A DNA stretch of 64,000 nt from Cacajao melanocephalus (GCA_963573385.1 CAUYLG010059063.1:1-64000); one strand, 5' to 3'; shown: positions 1 to 15,164, counted from the first letter of the stretch. Notes: generated by a model from the letters alone, not told the origin. Program-made: numbers and translations.

Positions 1-504
1 TATTTTGCAGAAGTTATGCATCAACACTTCATCCCTTCCCTCAGCTCAACAGCCTCCAGGTGAGAGGTGAAACGTGTATGGGCTCAAGCTCAAAATGGCC
101 ATGGTACAGTTAAGCACCGTGAATGGGAGCGATCCCCACACTGAGGGAGACCCACGAGGGAGGCTGCAGGCCCCTGGGCTGGCTGCGGTGGGGTTTTATG
201 TCCCTCAGCTTGAAAGTGCAGGAGAAGTTGTTGTCGCGGGGGTGGGGAGAGATGGCATGGCTGAGGAGAGGGCTCCTGGTGAGAGCTGTGGCTTTGGTAC
301 AGGTGCAGCCAATCCCCACATCCCCTCAGGGAGGTGACTGGGGGATGAATACCCTCCTCCTGTTTGTCTTCCACCCTGGGATCTTCCACCAGGGTCTTGT
401 CCTGGCTGAGCTCAACCAGAATCTGGAGAGAAGAAAGCCTCGTCATACGCAGGTCAGCCATGCTGAGCTCAGGGCATGGCAGAGCAAGGAGAGAGGACAA
501 AGCC
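1..504. other. Unassigned DNA, no gene seen
   Basis: No element or gene is recognised. Open frames on both strands up to about 155 codons overlap each other, have no domain and look like chance frames in GC-richer sequence. Confidence 0.5.
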
Positions 505-1079
505 CGTGGGAAATAGAGAAGTTCCTCTTCAAAGTTTCCTTTCTTGTTCAAGAAAAATTCATAAGTGTTAGAAATAATAGTTTGTTTTAAACACTTTCTT
601 CAAAAGCCTTCTTGCCTTTTTGCTAGAAGCCCTATCCTATGTAGTGGCTAGACATGCTTACAGTAACAGAGTACATTCTATGTCCTTGTGCTTTAACCAA
701 GATATCTGTACTGGACGTGCTCACAGGCGTGTCCCAGCTGGCAACCTATGCCCCTTCCTTATTTGGACTTCCTTTTTTTTTGCTCTCCATTGCTTTTACC
801 TGTTTAGAAAAGTTTCAAGTTATTAGCCAATCAGGTTTTACTTTAGATTGTAACATCTGGCTTCAGCCAATGGAGATCAGACACAGCAATAAGGACAACC
901 CCAAATGCATAAGAAATAAATATGTCTGCTTTCCTTTGTTTATTATACTCTCATGGCAGGGTTGCTAAGGGGAGTACCCTTTCTGCAGGAAGTAAAAAGA
1001 ATTGCTTTGCTGACATATCGTTTCTCCCAGTACTAATTTTCCTTTGCGGCACCAAAAAGAAAAATCTTATATATAACAG
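505..1079 (+). mobile_element. Solo LTR, ERV1-type endogenous retrovirus (copy A)
   Basis: About 575 bp closely matching 44453-45031 along its whole length and, in reverse, 34700-35176. The three-copy agreement defines the unit. It starts near CGTGGGAAATAG (TGTGGGAAGTAG in the second copy) and ends in TATATAACA. It has retroviral U3/R marks: two CCAAT boxes (827-831, 867-871) and an AATAAATAT stretch at 915-923 that could be TATA-like or a poly(A) signal. No gag, pol or env sequence flanks it, so it is a solo LTR left by LTR-LTR recombination. A possible short target duplication (AGCC before, GAGCC after) is only suggestive. From memory the family resembles the LTR8 group; the class is firmer than the name. 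Confidence 0.8.
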
Positions 1080-1335
1080 AGCCCTGAACAAAGAAGTGCA
1101 AAATATCCAGCACGTGGGCATTCAGGTGAAGACACGGTCAAGGAGACTTGTATCTCTATATATTCATATACATGCTTGCAGTGCATACGTTGTTTCTGGA
1201 ATGATAAAAAAAAAATGGAAGACACTTCTGAGGAGGAGAAGTTGGGAAGAAGGCTGCCTACGTCTCATTATGTAACTTTTTTCTACTGTTTGATTTTCAC
1301 TTGTGCATTTATTGTGTATTAAGTCCACCCATCAT
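1080..1335 (+). repeat. Old interspersed repeat tail (L1M-like), uncertain
   Basis: The order TTTCTGGAATGAT, A-run, purine-rich stretch, then CTACTGTTTGATTTT and TGCATTTATTGTGTATT resembles a common degraded L1M-type 3' tail. Divergence is high and the family name is unsure. Confidence 0.35.
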
Positions 1336-1339
1336 CCAA

Positions 1340-1560
1340 TCATGAACAAGAATTGATGTCCAAGTGCTTCGGGCTTGGGGTGTAGCCAATAGGGGATGCT
1401 TGTGAGCTTGGCTGTGCCCATCATAGTGCCCCCATCCTGGCCACAGTGATTTGCCCAAGAGGGATGGCACATGACCTGCACTTGACTGATGAGAGCTTTT
1501 TCTGGGTTTTTTGGCCTGGTGCTGGGAGGCAGAGGTCTTTTTCTTCTTCCTCTGATTAAG
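1340..1560 (-). repeat. Degraded interspersed repeat with CACATGACC motif
   Basis: GCCACAGTGATTTG, GGCACATGACC and TGATGAGAGC in this order recur in diverged form at 45870-46090 and 18840-18965. This suggests one old repeat family that I cannot name. Confidence 0.35.
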
Positions 1561-1571
1561 AAGCTTATTGG

Positions 1572-1872
<301 letters not shown>

Positions 1873-2089
1873 AGCTTATTAGGATGTGGGTTTAGCGCTA
1901 GTAGGTGCTAGCAGTCACTAACACATGTGACACTATTATGTTGAAACATGTTAGCTGCTGATAATCTCAAATTTTCATCCCCCAAATGGCAATTTCATCT
2001 AGTTCAACCCCATAAATGCCAGGCCTCAAGGACAGCGGATTATACAGGGTGTGTTAGGGATTTGGGGGCTGCCTTAGAATTCAACATGC

Positions 2090-2225
2090 TTTCCATATGC
2101 TAACTCATTTACTCTTCATAGCCGTGTTATCAAATGGAATTTTTAGTAATTAACCTCATTCTATAGATGGGTAGTGATAAAGAGAGAATAATTAAGTTCC
2201 TAGTGCAACACCACACAATGGTCCT
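2090..2225 (-). mobile_element. MIR fragment
   Basis: CTAACTCATTTACTCTTC, then ATTCTATAGATGGG and AAGTTCCTAGTGCAACACC follow the reverse MIR consensus with high divergence. Confidence 0.5.
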
Positions 2226-2440
2226 GCTTGCCCGGCTCTCCCAGTCTGTTGTGAGCCCAGCATGGAACCTGTCTATAGTAAGGGGGGCAGTGAGGAGGAA
2301 GGAGGGCAGAGTGGTAGGGTTCCCAGGAGCTAGGATCCTGGTTCTCCTCCTCTCTAAGGCCAGCACCACCTCAGCTCAGCTCTCAATTTAGACCCACCAG
2401 GCAAGTCTCCCGCCAGGCTTACACAATATCAGGGTGAATA

Positions 2441-2479
2441 CCTTTGCAATTGATGTGAAGGCCTTTGCAATTGATGTGA
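2441..2479 (+). repeat. Short tandem duplication, 18-bp unit
   Basis: CCTTTGCAATTGATGTGA occurs at 2441-2458 and again at 2462-2479, three bases apart, with no mismatch. Confidence 0.9.
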
Positions 2480-2509
2480 CCTGACTTCTAAATCAATCAT
2501 CTCTATGGC

Positions 2510-2975
2510 TGTAGTCAGTTGAATAGTGAGTGACTCCCAGAAGGATGATGTGTCCATGTCTTAACTCTGGAACTTACAAATGTGGCCTTATTTGGAAAAA
2601 GGATCTCTGTAGATGTAATTTATTTGAGGATCACAAGATGAGAGCATCCTGGATTTAGGGTGGACCCTAAATCTGATAACTGGTGCCCTTTATAAGAGAA
2701 AGGCAAAGGGGAGTTTGAGACACCGACACAGGGGAGAAGGCCACGTGAAGAGAGGGAGAGATTGGAGTGAGGCTGCCGTCATTGAGTGCTTGGAGCCTCC
2801 AGAAGTTAGAAGACGCAAGGAAGGACTCCCTCCTAAAAGCTTCAGAGGGAGCCTGGTCCTGCCGACACCTTGATTTTGGACTTACGGTCTCCAGAACTGT
2901 GAGACAAGAAATGGTTGTTGTTTGAAGCCACCAAGTTCATGGTGATCTGTTTCAACAACCCTAGGAAATGAACGC
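2510..2975 (+). mobile_element. MLT1 LTR (ERVL-MaLR)
   Basis: Follows MLT1 in order: TTGAATAGTG, GGCCTTATTTGGAAA, AGATGTAATT, a GGTGGACCCTAA block, CCTTTATAAGAGAAAG, AGGCCACGTGAAG, then CTTGATTTTGGACTT and CCAGAACTGTGAGA. Nearly full length for this non-coding LTR family, with no internal region. Confidence 0.88.
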
Positions 2976-3210
2976 ACTTATTACCTCTTTTCTTGCAAAC
3001 TAAGTATGAAGGGGGCACCAGAGATGGGACAGAGCCCTGAAGCAAGACCTGGGTTTGGTTTTCTTTTGATTCCAAAAATAAAAGCCCTTTAAGGAATCAA
3101 GAGTGGGGGAGAGGTTGAGGCTGAGGAAAGTTGAAGAACAGTGAAGGAATCTTGGCTCATCTGGAGGATCATAGAGAGTTCTAGAATGAAGAGAAGATAG
3201 ATCTGCTCTA

Positions 3211-3515
<305 letters not shown>

Positions 3516-3544
3516 AAAACGTTCTAATTTCTACAGGTTTTCTA

Positions 3545-4075
3545 TGAGTTTCTGTGGCAGACAGAATCCTAAGGTGGATTTCAAGATTCCATCCACTGGT
3601 GGACACGCCCCATTGAATCTCCTTCCTTGAGTGTGGGTAGATCTGTGTACAGTCGGTACACAGCAGGACAGTACACGGTGGGACAATTACCCCCTCAACT
3701 GTGTTCAGTGATGTGACTCAGATGTAGCAGACTAGAAAGGGATTCTCACACTGGCTTTGAAGACATGAGCTGTCACCGTGAGCTGGGATTTGACAGTGAC
3801 CTCCCACCAACTACCAGCCAAAAAATGGGACCTCAGCTCTGCACTGTCAGGAGCTGAATTCTGCCAATGACCTGGATGAGCTGGAAGCGAACACAGAGCC
3901 TCTGCTGAGATTGTAGCCCTGGCCCACGCCCTGATGAGGTTTCTGGCCAGGTGAGCAGAGAACTCAGCCAAACTGGGCTTGGACTCTCCACCCATGGAGA
4001 AGGTCAGATGATGAATATGGATCATGTTGCTAAGTTTATGACACTTTGTTATACAACAATAGAAAAGGAATGCAG
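3545..4075 (+). mobile_element. Old MLT1-type LTR (ERVL-MaLR)
   Basis: GACAGAATCCTAAGGTGG at the start, GTGTGGGTAGATCTGTG inside and TGACACTTTGTTATACAAC at the end match older MLT1 subfamilies. More diverged than the copy at 2510-2975. Confidence 0.7.
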
Positions 4076-4230
4076 TTTCTGACCAAAGTTCTTCCCAAAT
4101 TATAACTAAATAGGAGCAGCTGAGCTTGAGCCTTGGTTTTGTGCTTTTTTGCTGATTTGGTGGTTTTTTTTTTTAATGGCCCAGTATTAAAAATGGGTGT
4201 ATATTTTAATGTCATATTTTGAGACAAATC

Positions 4231-4490
<260 letters not shown>

Positions 4491-5136
4491 AGTTTAAAAG
4501 TCTCTAAAGAAAATAGAGAACAGATGAGCAAAAGTCAATTGTTGGTTAAACATAAATGTGTTCTAGAGGAGAAATTGCTTGGTTACTATTGTTGGTATGG
4601 CCAGCAGCTCCCCTCAAAAGCCCCTCAGGTGGCTTCGTAGCAGGAAACCTCCAGAGAGACATCTTTCTAGGGATGCCTTTCCCTGGTACCATCTAGAGGG
4701 CAGAATTCTAGCAAGTTCCGCTAGCATGGCACCACAGCCTCTTCTCTGCAATTCTGCAAGCGACAGACACACCCTCTTCAACAAGACCTGGATCTCAGCC
4801 CAGGGCTGGGGGATTTCTCTGGGTGTACCATTCCAGTCTGTGGGGTAATGTCTATTATTCATATCTGCTATTCATATATTCTGTAAAATTTTTCTTTACT
4901 TCTTGCCAGCCAGTTCCTGTTGTAGTTACTAATTATTTATATAAAACTTTCCCTGTTCAAATCACGCTGTCATTTCTGTCTCCTGATTGGACCCAGACTG
5001 ATGCACTGTTCCCAGCAGCAGGTGGCACTGGGTGCCAAGCACCAGGTGATAATTTCAGAGAGCGGAAGTGACACAGCCCTGTGTCTAAAGAGTAAACATA
5101 ATGCCCAATTAAATACTTGAGAAGAGAAGCGAGAAG
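4491..5136. other. No gene; possible old LTR tail at 4865-5005
   Basis: TATATAAAACTTTCCCTG and TGTCTCCTGATTGGACC near 4938-4992 resemble the 3' end of an ancient LTR. The rest is unassigned. Confidence 0.3.
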
Positions 5137-5165
5137 TATAAAATAAAATAAAATAAATAATAATG
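5137..5165 (+). repeat. (AAAAT)n simple repeat
   Basis: Repeated AAAAT/AAAT units over about 29 bases. Confidence 0.85.
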
Positions 5166-5199
5166 CCCAAGTTAAGCAGACAGAGCACGGGGCTACAGG

Positions 5200-5315
5200 G
5201 TAAGGGTTCCAGACCTGATTCTGCAACTAAGTATGGGATTTGGGGAGGATTGCCCAATCACTCTGTTTCCTCATCTGTAAACTATGGAAGGTGATGGACT
5301 CAGAGACTTTCTATT
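5200..5315 (+). mobile_element. MIR fragment
   Basis: CTGATTCTGCAACTAAG, then CACTCTGTTTCCTCATC and TGTAAACTATGGAAGG match the core and 3' half of MIR in sense orientation. Confidence 0.65.
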
Positions 5316-5770
5316 AGTTAGAGTAAAGCTAAGCTGCAGTAACAAAGTAACCAATTACACGGTGGCTTAAAGCAGATAGATGTTTATTTTCTCTCAAATA
5401 CCAGCCCTCAGATGAAGGGTCCTTGGTGATAGAACTGCTCTGCTCCACATGATCACTCAGGGATCCAGGTTCCATCCATCTTGTTGCTTTGCCATCACAT
5501 GGACTTTCATCCTCATCTGCATGGGTGCAGTTCATGGGAAGGTGAAGAGCAGGGAGGAGGTCAGTGTCTTAAGACCCAGACTTAGGAGTGGTGTCTATCA
5601 CCGCCACTCACATCCCAGCAGGAGGTGCACTTAGTCACGTGACCACACTGAATTGCGTGGCAGGTTGGGAAATGGAGTCTCTAGCTGAGCAGCCACATGC
5701 CCGGCCACACTTTGATCACACAGAAGAAGTGAAAGCAGATTGGGGGGCAACTTTCAATGTCCTCGACCCC
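5315..5770 (-). mobile_element. Old LTR-like repeat (MaLR/ERVL class), uncertain
   Basis: The series CTGCAGTAACAAAGTAACC, GGTGGCTTAAAGCAG, TTTATTTTCTCTC, then CCAGGTTCCATCC and CACGTGACCACAC follows the layout of antisense old MaLR/ERVL LTRs. Subfamily not determined. Confidence 0.5.
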
Positions 5771-6302
5771 TGTTCCAGCTCTGCCAGACCCCTCTATGTG
5801 TTATGAAGCGTGACAGACACCATTTAGGTAAAGAAGGAAAACATCCCTGGCAAGGTGGGAAATACATGCGTCATCATTCTGCTTTTGCATTTTAGAATCA
5901 AGATCTGAAGATCTTGCAAAAAAAAGTGCTGGAAAGTAGGAAGGTGGCAGATGTGACCAACAAAACAGTCCTTGTGCATCTGCTAGAGAATACAGATTTT
6001 TTTTTTCCTCTCCAACATAACAAATTAGAATCCATCTGGGATTTCAGAAGTCTGAGCTAAGGTTTCCTGGATCTGTTTGCATGTGGAACAATGATGAAAA
6101 GAAGAAAATGATAAGTCAGTTTTAAAGAATTTCTTTTGTGTTTCAAGTGGAAAGAAGGCTTGATTTTTTTTTTTTGCATATTACTCTGGTGTAGAAGAAT
6201 GGTGATATTTAAAGAGTTAGAAAGAATAAGCATTAAAATGAAGACATGAAAATAATCCCCTAATTGTATTTTTATTTGCTGGGCACTAAGACCTTAAAAA
6301 TT
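5771..6302. other. Unassigned AT-rich DNA
   Basis: No repeat or gene recognised beyond short T-runs near 5999 and 6164. Confidence 0.5.
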
Positions 6303-6601
<299 letters not shown>

Positions 6602-6609
6602 TCATAATG

Positions 6610-6740
6610 CATCTAATTCTCATAAAAATATGTTAAAATAAGGACCATCATGTCCATTTTAAAGAGATGAAATGGAGGCAGATAATTTATCTAAAGTCAA
6701 ACAGCTAATAAGTCTTGGATCTAGGAGTTGAAGTTAGATC
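6610..6740 (-). mobile_element. MIR fragment
   Basis: CATTTTAAAGAGATGAAATGG, then TCTAAAGTCAAACAGCTAA and GTCTTGGATCTAGG match the reverse MIR consensus. Confidence 0.65.
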
Positions 6741-6749
6741 ATTTGGCTT

Positions 6750-7056
6750 GAGTCTGTCAGAGACCTGCAACCCTTTTCTGTAATGCATCAGAATAGTAAA
6801 TCTTTTGGGCTTTGCAGACATGCAGTCTCTGCTGCAACCACTCAGCTCTGCTGTGTAGCATGAGAGCAGCCACAGACAATGTGAAAATGAGTCAGTGTGG
6901 CCGTATTTCAATAAAACTTTATTAATGAACACTAAAATTGAAGTTCATAGAATTTCACGTCACAAAATATTGTTCTTTTTGAATTTTTAAAAACTACTTG
7001 AAAATGTAAAAACCATTTTTACCTTGTGGGCCATTGTTTGCTGACACTGGGTCTAT
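6750..7056 (+). mobile_element. hAT-Charlie non-autonomous DNA transposon
   Basis: CTTTTCTGTAATGCATCAG, AGTAAATCTTTTGGGC, TTTGCAGACATGCAGTCTC and CAATAAAACTTTATTAATG follow the widespread hAT element with GTCGGCAAAC-type ends; the end CATTGTTTGCTGAC is visible at 7032-7045. No transposase is encoded. A reverse-strand relative lies at 12862-13728. Confidence 0.82.
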
Positions 7057-7225
7057 GCAATTAACTTTGACCTTCTTCAGCATGTAAAGAGGTTAACCCA
7101 CATTTATCAAGTGCCACTGCCACCAGCACTGTGCGGGGTGCTCCGTGTCCTGGTCCACGGACTTGCTGCCTTCATCGAGAGGTAGCTCCTGCTGCCATTA
7201 TTCACATTTTATAGATGAAGAAAGC
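7057..7225 (-). mobile_element. MIR-like fragment
   Basis: CATTTATCAAGTGCCACTG, then TTCACATTTTATAGATGAAG resemble reverse MIR. Weak match. Confidence 0.4.
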
Positions 7226-7334
7226 ATCTGTAAGTGCCTCCTGGCCAGCTGCGTGGAACAAGGAAACACAGCCGGCCGGGAACTGGGCTGACATCTGTTG
7301 ATGGGCAGGAAGGAAGGATTTGGGTTGGCCATCA

Positions 7335-7780
<446 letters not shown>

Positions 7781-8081
7781 AAAATCCTCCGTGGTAAAAC
7801 TGTTGAAGGAAGCTTTGGTCAGCAGTGCGTACATGGGGCACACGCATTGCTGCACCTTCTTATACTGCCTTCCTTCTGCTTTGGTCAGATGGTGCTCTCT
7901 TTCCATGGGTGTAGCCAGAGATGTCGAGGTGCTGGCTGCTCAGAGGGGCGTGGACAGAGAGGCCTGGGGTCCTACCAGCTTCATGACTGCACATGCATGG
8001 GCCCTGCACTGTGTGTCTTTGGAGAGGATCAGTGTGAGCTCTTTTCTGAGCCTCTGGCTCCCAGTTTCCCAGTTCCTCTTC

Positions 8082-8563
8082 TGTATTAGCTTCCTGGGGC
8101 TGCCCTGACAAAGTATCATAAACTCAGGGGCTTCCACAATAGAGATTTATTCTCTCACAGTCCTGGGGGCTACAAGTCCAAGTCAAAAAGTTGAACTTCT
8201 AGCTTCTTGGACTTGATTGGCGGGGCCACAGTTCCTCTGAAGGCTCTGAATGGGGTGGAGTGGGGGAGGTCTTTCCTGCCTCTTCCAGCTTCTGGTGACT
8301 GCTGGCAACCCTTGGCATTCGTTGGCCTGTGGGCGCATCACTCCAATCCCTGCCTCCCTCTTCACATGGCCTTCTCTGTGTGTACCACTGTGTATCCTCG
8401 CGTCTTCTAAAGGACAGCAGTCGTTGGATTTAGGGCTCACCCTACTCTGATATGCCCGCATCTTAATTACATCTGCGAAAGCCCTGTTTCCAAAGAGGGT
8501 CACATTCTGAAGTTCTGCCTGGACATGAATTTTGGGGTGGGCGACACTCTTCAACCCAGTACA
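8082..8563 (-). mobile_element. MLT1 LTR (ERVL-MaLR), complete
   Basis: Antisense MLT1: starts TGTATTAGCTTCCTGG, with TTTATTCTCTCACAG, CTTCACATGGCCTTC and ATTACATCTGCGAAAG, and ends CAACCCAGTACA. Five-base flanks TCTTC and CCTTC fit an ERVL-type target duplication with one change. Confidence 0.9.
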
Positions 8564-10149
8564 CCTTCCTACCCAACTCTTGCTAGATTTCCCATGCCTA
8601 AAAGAAGTGCTGATCTGAGAAAATAAGAATTGTTTTCTGCTTACCTCAGGAGTGAGGGAAGATGGCAAAATGGCACGGTCAATTTTGGGGAGAATATGTA
8701 GTGTGTTGTAAAGATATGTCATAATGATGAGGATGATGTTTTCACCAATATTTGCAGCCTCTTGTCCACACAGAAGGATTAGAAAGATCAATACCTTCGA
8801 TATCAGCACATTTTAGCACGCTGTTTTTATTGTTATCACGATTTTCCTGATGTCCCTGTTTTTGAGGTGGTTGCTATAATTATGGTAACTTGTGTGGATA
8901 TGTGAGAAAGATGTTACAAATAATTCAGCTATAAATCAGTCACTTTGGAGTGTGTAGCAGCTCTTTCGAGTCCCCAGCGTATAAGGGAAGGTGACAGTGA
9001 TCTACAATGACTCTTTCCATGCATCCAGGCAGAAATTGAGACTCGGAGAATTGAAAGACTGGTGCAATTTCTGCGAGTGAGTCAGAGCTAGAAAAATCTT
9101 GAGCCCAGTCCCCGAGATGTGATGACTATTCTCTTTCAAATATTTTTACAGGATTAGGATGGGGACTCAGGCTTGGCTCAAACTTCCCTCCACGTTTTTA
9201 GGTGAGTGGCTTTTAAACTGCCACTGGATCACCGCATGCCTGCTTGGCAGAGCTGCAAACATGGGCTGCAGAGTGCACGCCAGCACCCTCCTCTCTGGAA
9301 GTGGAGCGAGAACAGGGTGGGGGGAGGTGGGGCCGCCACACCTGCTTCCCTGGAAACCCGAGGGAGAGCACAGGACACCAGGCTGGGACTTGGCTGGTGG
9401 CTGTTTCGGGGGCAGCCCCGCCGACTCTTCAGGGCCACCCTTGTCTGCCGTCCCACCTAGTACCTCTTTCCTGGGCGCCCTGGGAGAGACTTATTACCTG
9501 ATCTCATGTCCCTACTGTCTCCTCTCACTGAATGAATGCACAACATGGCTTTGCGGTAATAGGCTGGGACATGTCAGCTCTTCAGGAGAGCTTGGAAGAC
9601 AAAAAATAACCCATGTCCAAGCATGGGAGGTTCTAAAAATAAGAACATCTTAGCTTCCACAAGAGCAGATAAATGAATAAATAGGCCATAAACCAATGTA
9701 ATTATTTCGGCTGGGGAATTTATTTTCTTTTGATTGTCCCCTGGAGCTACAAAATACACAAATACGGATAGATTTTTTCATTAATCTAAAAAGCATTTAA
9801 TGGCTGTCATCTATGTGCCAGGCAATTGATGCACAGCCGGACTTCCAGGAGGCTGGAGGGGGATCCAGCTGAACCTCCTGGAGTAGGATTGTCAGGAGGG
9901 GACTAGAGACCAGGGCCATCCTGACAACCCCATCTCTGTTCCAGGAAATTCCTAGGATCCCCTGGAAGGCACAGGCTCGAGCATCCTATTTTGGTTGCTG
10001 AACAGATGCACACGTTGGAACTGAGGCTGTGTGTGCTTGGGGTGGATCAGTGTAAGGCAGTGGGGTCCATGTGGGAGCCGTACAGAAGCCCTCCCCTCCC
10101 CATCCTCCAGGCATGCCAGCGAGTGTGGCCTTATGTTGAGTGTGTCTTC
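8564..10149. other. Unassigned DNA, no gene seen
   Basis: A weak reverse MIR-like patch lies near 8990-9110 and another near 9785-9830 (ATCTATGTGCCAGGCAATTG). 9160-9560 is GC-richer, with overlapping chance open frames and no domain. Confidence 0.45.
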
Positions 10150-10330
10150 CAGTGTGAATGGCTCCTCTGAGTGTGGTCCAAGGACCCGCAGCATCGACAT
10201 CCCCTGGGAGGGCCTTGGAAATGCAGAATCTTGGGCCCCAGCCCAGACCCAGAGTCGGAATCAGATTCCCAGGCGATTTGGGTGCGCATTGAAGTCTGAG
10301 AGGATCTGCTCGAGAACTCCACAACTGGGG
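10150..10330. mobile_element. MER5A (hAT-Charlie MITE)
   Basis: GAGTGTGGTCCAAGGACC, CCCTGGGAGGGCCTTGG, AAATGCAGAATCTTGGGCC and CAGAGTCGGAATCAGA match the MER5A order. The far terminus is degraded. Confidence 0.75.
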
Positions 10331-11439
10331 CTGACAAATCCCCCTCTGACCTCAAACTTCCCTCTTCCATTTAAAAAAGCCAGAGAACCCAGCTCCCCAC
10401 CAACCCACAGCTCTTCCCAGTGGATCCAACTTCCTCTCACACCCAGTTTGAGCAGGGGGAGAGGGGAAAGGCATCTTCTCTGCTTCTAGATCATGTTTCT
10501 TCCGTCAAACACCACAGTTCCTATGCAACTCGCACAAGTAGCAGACCTGGGTCTTGTCAAGCGCTGTGAAGGGTCTGAGATTTTACCTGCTTCTAGGCTA
10601 AAAGTTAGCCTGCTAGTTTGACAAATGCTGCCTAATGACCTGAGAGTCCTGGGGCAGAGACAAAGGACTTTCTTACAGCACAGCACAGCAAGCAGCATAA
10701 GTTTTGCTTCAAAATGTGGTGTATTCATGCCATATTTGAGTTGTAGTAAGGCCAACAGATCAGGAAATGATGCTATTGAAAGGACAGTGTGGTACTCCGA
10801 GTTCCCAGGAGGAGGGGCCATGCTGAGCTATGCAGGGCCATACTCGTTGTCCACAGGCTCAGGAGACAGCAGACATGTGGGCAAAAGCCTTGTTTGTGTC
10901 CCTAGCTATCTGTACCTGCTCCCAGGGTGATTAGGCAGGTGGATAGTGGCCTGGACTGTGAAAACCCAATAGAGGAGGCGTTTGGGGCATGGACTTGCGA
11001 TTGGTTGGTTTGCATTTGAAGAGCGTGTTTGAAGGAGCCTGGTTTACTATCTCTAGGGATTGGCTAGTACTGGGTGGGGCAGTCAGTCCAAAAGCATCAG
11101 AATGCAGAGAATGGAAGACATGGTCAATACAAGCTTAATGTTTGCCCCGGTTCCCCATGTTCCCAAAGCCCCATGGGGGTGATGTGGAGGACCCAGGTGA
11201 ATGCTGCCATGAAGTGAATTTGCATCACCGGGGGAAAACCCTGAGCTCAGGGTATGCAGATGCTTTATAATGGGCAGTAAGCAAACACACCTAACCTTTG
11301 CCCCAGAAGGAGACATTATCTCTATAATATTAGGCAATAACCAAACCTGCCCTCTGCTCTGTAGGGAGACATCGCCTCTTTCTTTCTCCAGGGCTGTTTG
11401 TTGTATCTGAAAAGACAGTCTGGAACAAAAGGATAGTCA
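10331..11439. other. No gene; possible old LTR near 11090-11439
   Basis: Sequence around 11230-11400 (CTTTATAATGGGCAGTAAG, AGGCAATAACCAAACC, GTAGGGAGACATCGCC) has an LTR-like look with a TATA-like motif, but I cannot assign a family. 10331-11090 is unassigned. Confidence 0.3.
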
Positions 11440-11757
<318 letters not shown>

Positions 11758-11884
11758 TCAGTACCTCAGCCTGCAAGATACACAGAAATTCCAGACTCAT
11801 GGAGAATTGTCTCCTAACAGGCTTGCTGCGGCTGTCCCTCCTACCAGCTCCTGTTGTCACCCCTCATCAGTAGATTTCTTGTCA

Positions 11885-12140
11885 AGAAATACCCACCGAG
11901 CACCTATTGTATGCTGAAAACTTTCTCAGTGTTGGAGACTTTGCAGCAAACAAGATAGAAAGGGTCTCTGCTCTTGGGGGGTTGACATTCCAGTGAAGGA
12001 AACAAGTGAACATGAGGAAGGAGAGCATTTCAGAGAGTGGCGAGTACTGGGAGGAAAGTGTGGCAGTTGATATGACGGGGGGAGGAGCTGCGGTCCGACT
12101 GAGTGGTTGGGAAGGCCTGGTTGGAGACTTCCAAGCTTTC
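11885..12140 (+). repeat. Ancient L2/MIR-class repeat
   Basis: GAGCACCTATTGTATGCTG, then GCAGCAAACAAGATAG, TTGACATTCCAGTG and GGAAGGCCTGGTTGGAG follow a common old mammalian repeat, also seen in part at 42115-42300. Confidence 0.5.
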
Positions 12141-12144
12141 CTTA

Positions 12145-12237
12145 AATCCAGTAGTTCCCCAAGTGTCTGCCTTGGACCAGCAGCAGCACCTGGGGATATA
12201 TTCACCATGCAAATTCCTGGGTCCATCCCAGATCTAC
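12145..12237. mobile_element. MER5A, first half (split by an LTR)
   Basis: CAGTAGTTCCCCAAGTGTC, GGACCAGCAGCAGCACC and CATGCAAATTCCTGGG are one end of MER5A. It breaks at TCTAC (12233-12237), where the MaLR LTR begins; the rest resumes at 12640. Confidence 0.88.
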
Positions 12238-12639
12238 TGCTATGGTGTGAATGTTTGTGTTCTTCTGAATTTCACATTGGAACTGAATCCCCACTGTGGT
12301 GGTGTAAGAGGTGGCACCTTTTGGGAAGTGATGAAGTCCTAAGGGCTCTGCCCTTGTGAATGGAATTGGTGCCCTTATACCAGAAGCTTCAGAAAGCTGC
12401 CTGGCCTTCCATCGCTTCCATTTCTTCCACCACATGAAGACACAGTGTTTGTACCCTCCAGAGAACTCAGTGACAACGTGCCATCTTGGAAGCAGAGAGC
12501 GGCCCTCACCAGACATGAAACTGCCAGTGCCTTGATCTTGGACTTCCCAGCCTCTAGAACTGTGAGAAATAAATTTCTCTTACTTATAAATTACCCAGTC
12601 AGAGCTATTTTGTTATAGCAGCAGGAATGGCCTCAGACA
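12238..12639 (+). mobile_element. MST/MLT1-type MaLR solo LTR inserted in MER5A
   Basis: Starts TGCTATGGTGTGAATG and ends CCTCAGACA. Inside are CTTGATCTTGGACTTCC, CTAGAACTGTGAGAAAT and TTTTGTTATAGCAGC. Length 402 bp, no internal retroviral region. The 5-bp target duplication is TCTAC / CCTAC. It must be younger than the MER5A it splits. Confidence 0.9.
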
Positions 12640-12742
12640 CCTACTAAATCAGAAACCCTGGGGTGGGACTGGCCATCCGTGCTTAATAGGTCCTTCAGGT
12701 GACTCTGATGCACACTCACGTTGAGGCCTGCTGCTACAAACC
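12640..12742. mobile_element. MER5A, second half
   Basis: CTACTAAATCAGAAACCC, GGGGTGGGACTGGCC and CAGGTGACTCTGATGCAC continue MER5A exactly where the first half stops. Confidence 0.88.
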
Positions 12743-12861
12743 ATCCTCCACACAGGGGCCTGGTGGTGGGGTCAAGTCCTCCTTGTGATGCCCTGCAGCC
12801 ATCTTTTCACTGTGAGGAACTCGGACTCACAGATGAGCAATGCACAGGTTGGCGAGTGAAG

Positions 12862-12927
12862 GACTGGGTGCCAACCCCTGCTCTCTATGGCCCCCTGCCT
12901 ATTTTTGTAAATAAAGTTTTATTGACG
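12862..12927 (-). mobile_element. hAT-Charlie element, piece 1
   Basis: Reverse copy of the family at 6750-7056: CTATGGCCCCCTGCC, then TTGTAAATAAAGTTTTATTG. Interrupted by the Alu at 12928. Confidence 0.75.
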
Positions 12928-14845
<1,918 letters not shown>

Positions 14846-15085
14846 TTTTATTTTATTATTTCACGTTTTAACTGTAGATTCAGGGGCACATGTGCAGGTG
14901 TGTTGCCAGGGTACACTGTGTCGTGCTGAAGTTTGGGCTTCTATGGACCCCATCCCCCAGACAGTGAGCACAGGACCTGATGGGAAGTTGCCACCCTTCT
15001 CCCTTCTTTTCTCCCTTCTTCTGGGGTTCTCAGTGTCTATTGCTCCCACCTTTGTATCTGTGTGTACCCAGGAGCACAAGTTTTA
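14846..15085 (-). mobile_element. L1 fragment, antisense
   Basis: TTCAGGGGCACATGTGCAGG, then CTTCTGGGGTTCTCAGTGTC and GTGTACCCAGGAG follow the well-known reverse L1 sequence. Heavily diverged. Confidence 0.7.
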
Positions 15086-15164
15086 GGAAGTTAAAGAGCT
15101 GGATGGGAATCCAAGCTCTTACACAAATCCACAGTTTAATTCGCTGAAAGCTCTTCATCTGCAA

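Noticed and set aside
8183..8809. 208-codon minus-strand frame
   Set aside because: Over half lies in the MLT1 LTR at 8082-8563, a non-coding element. No retroviral domain.
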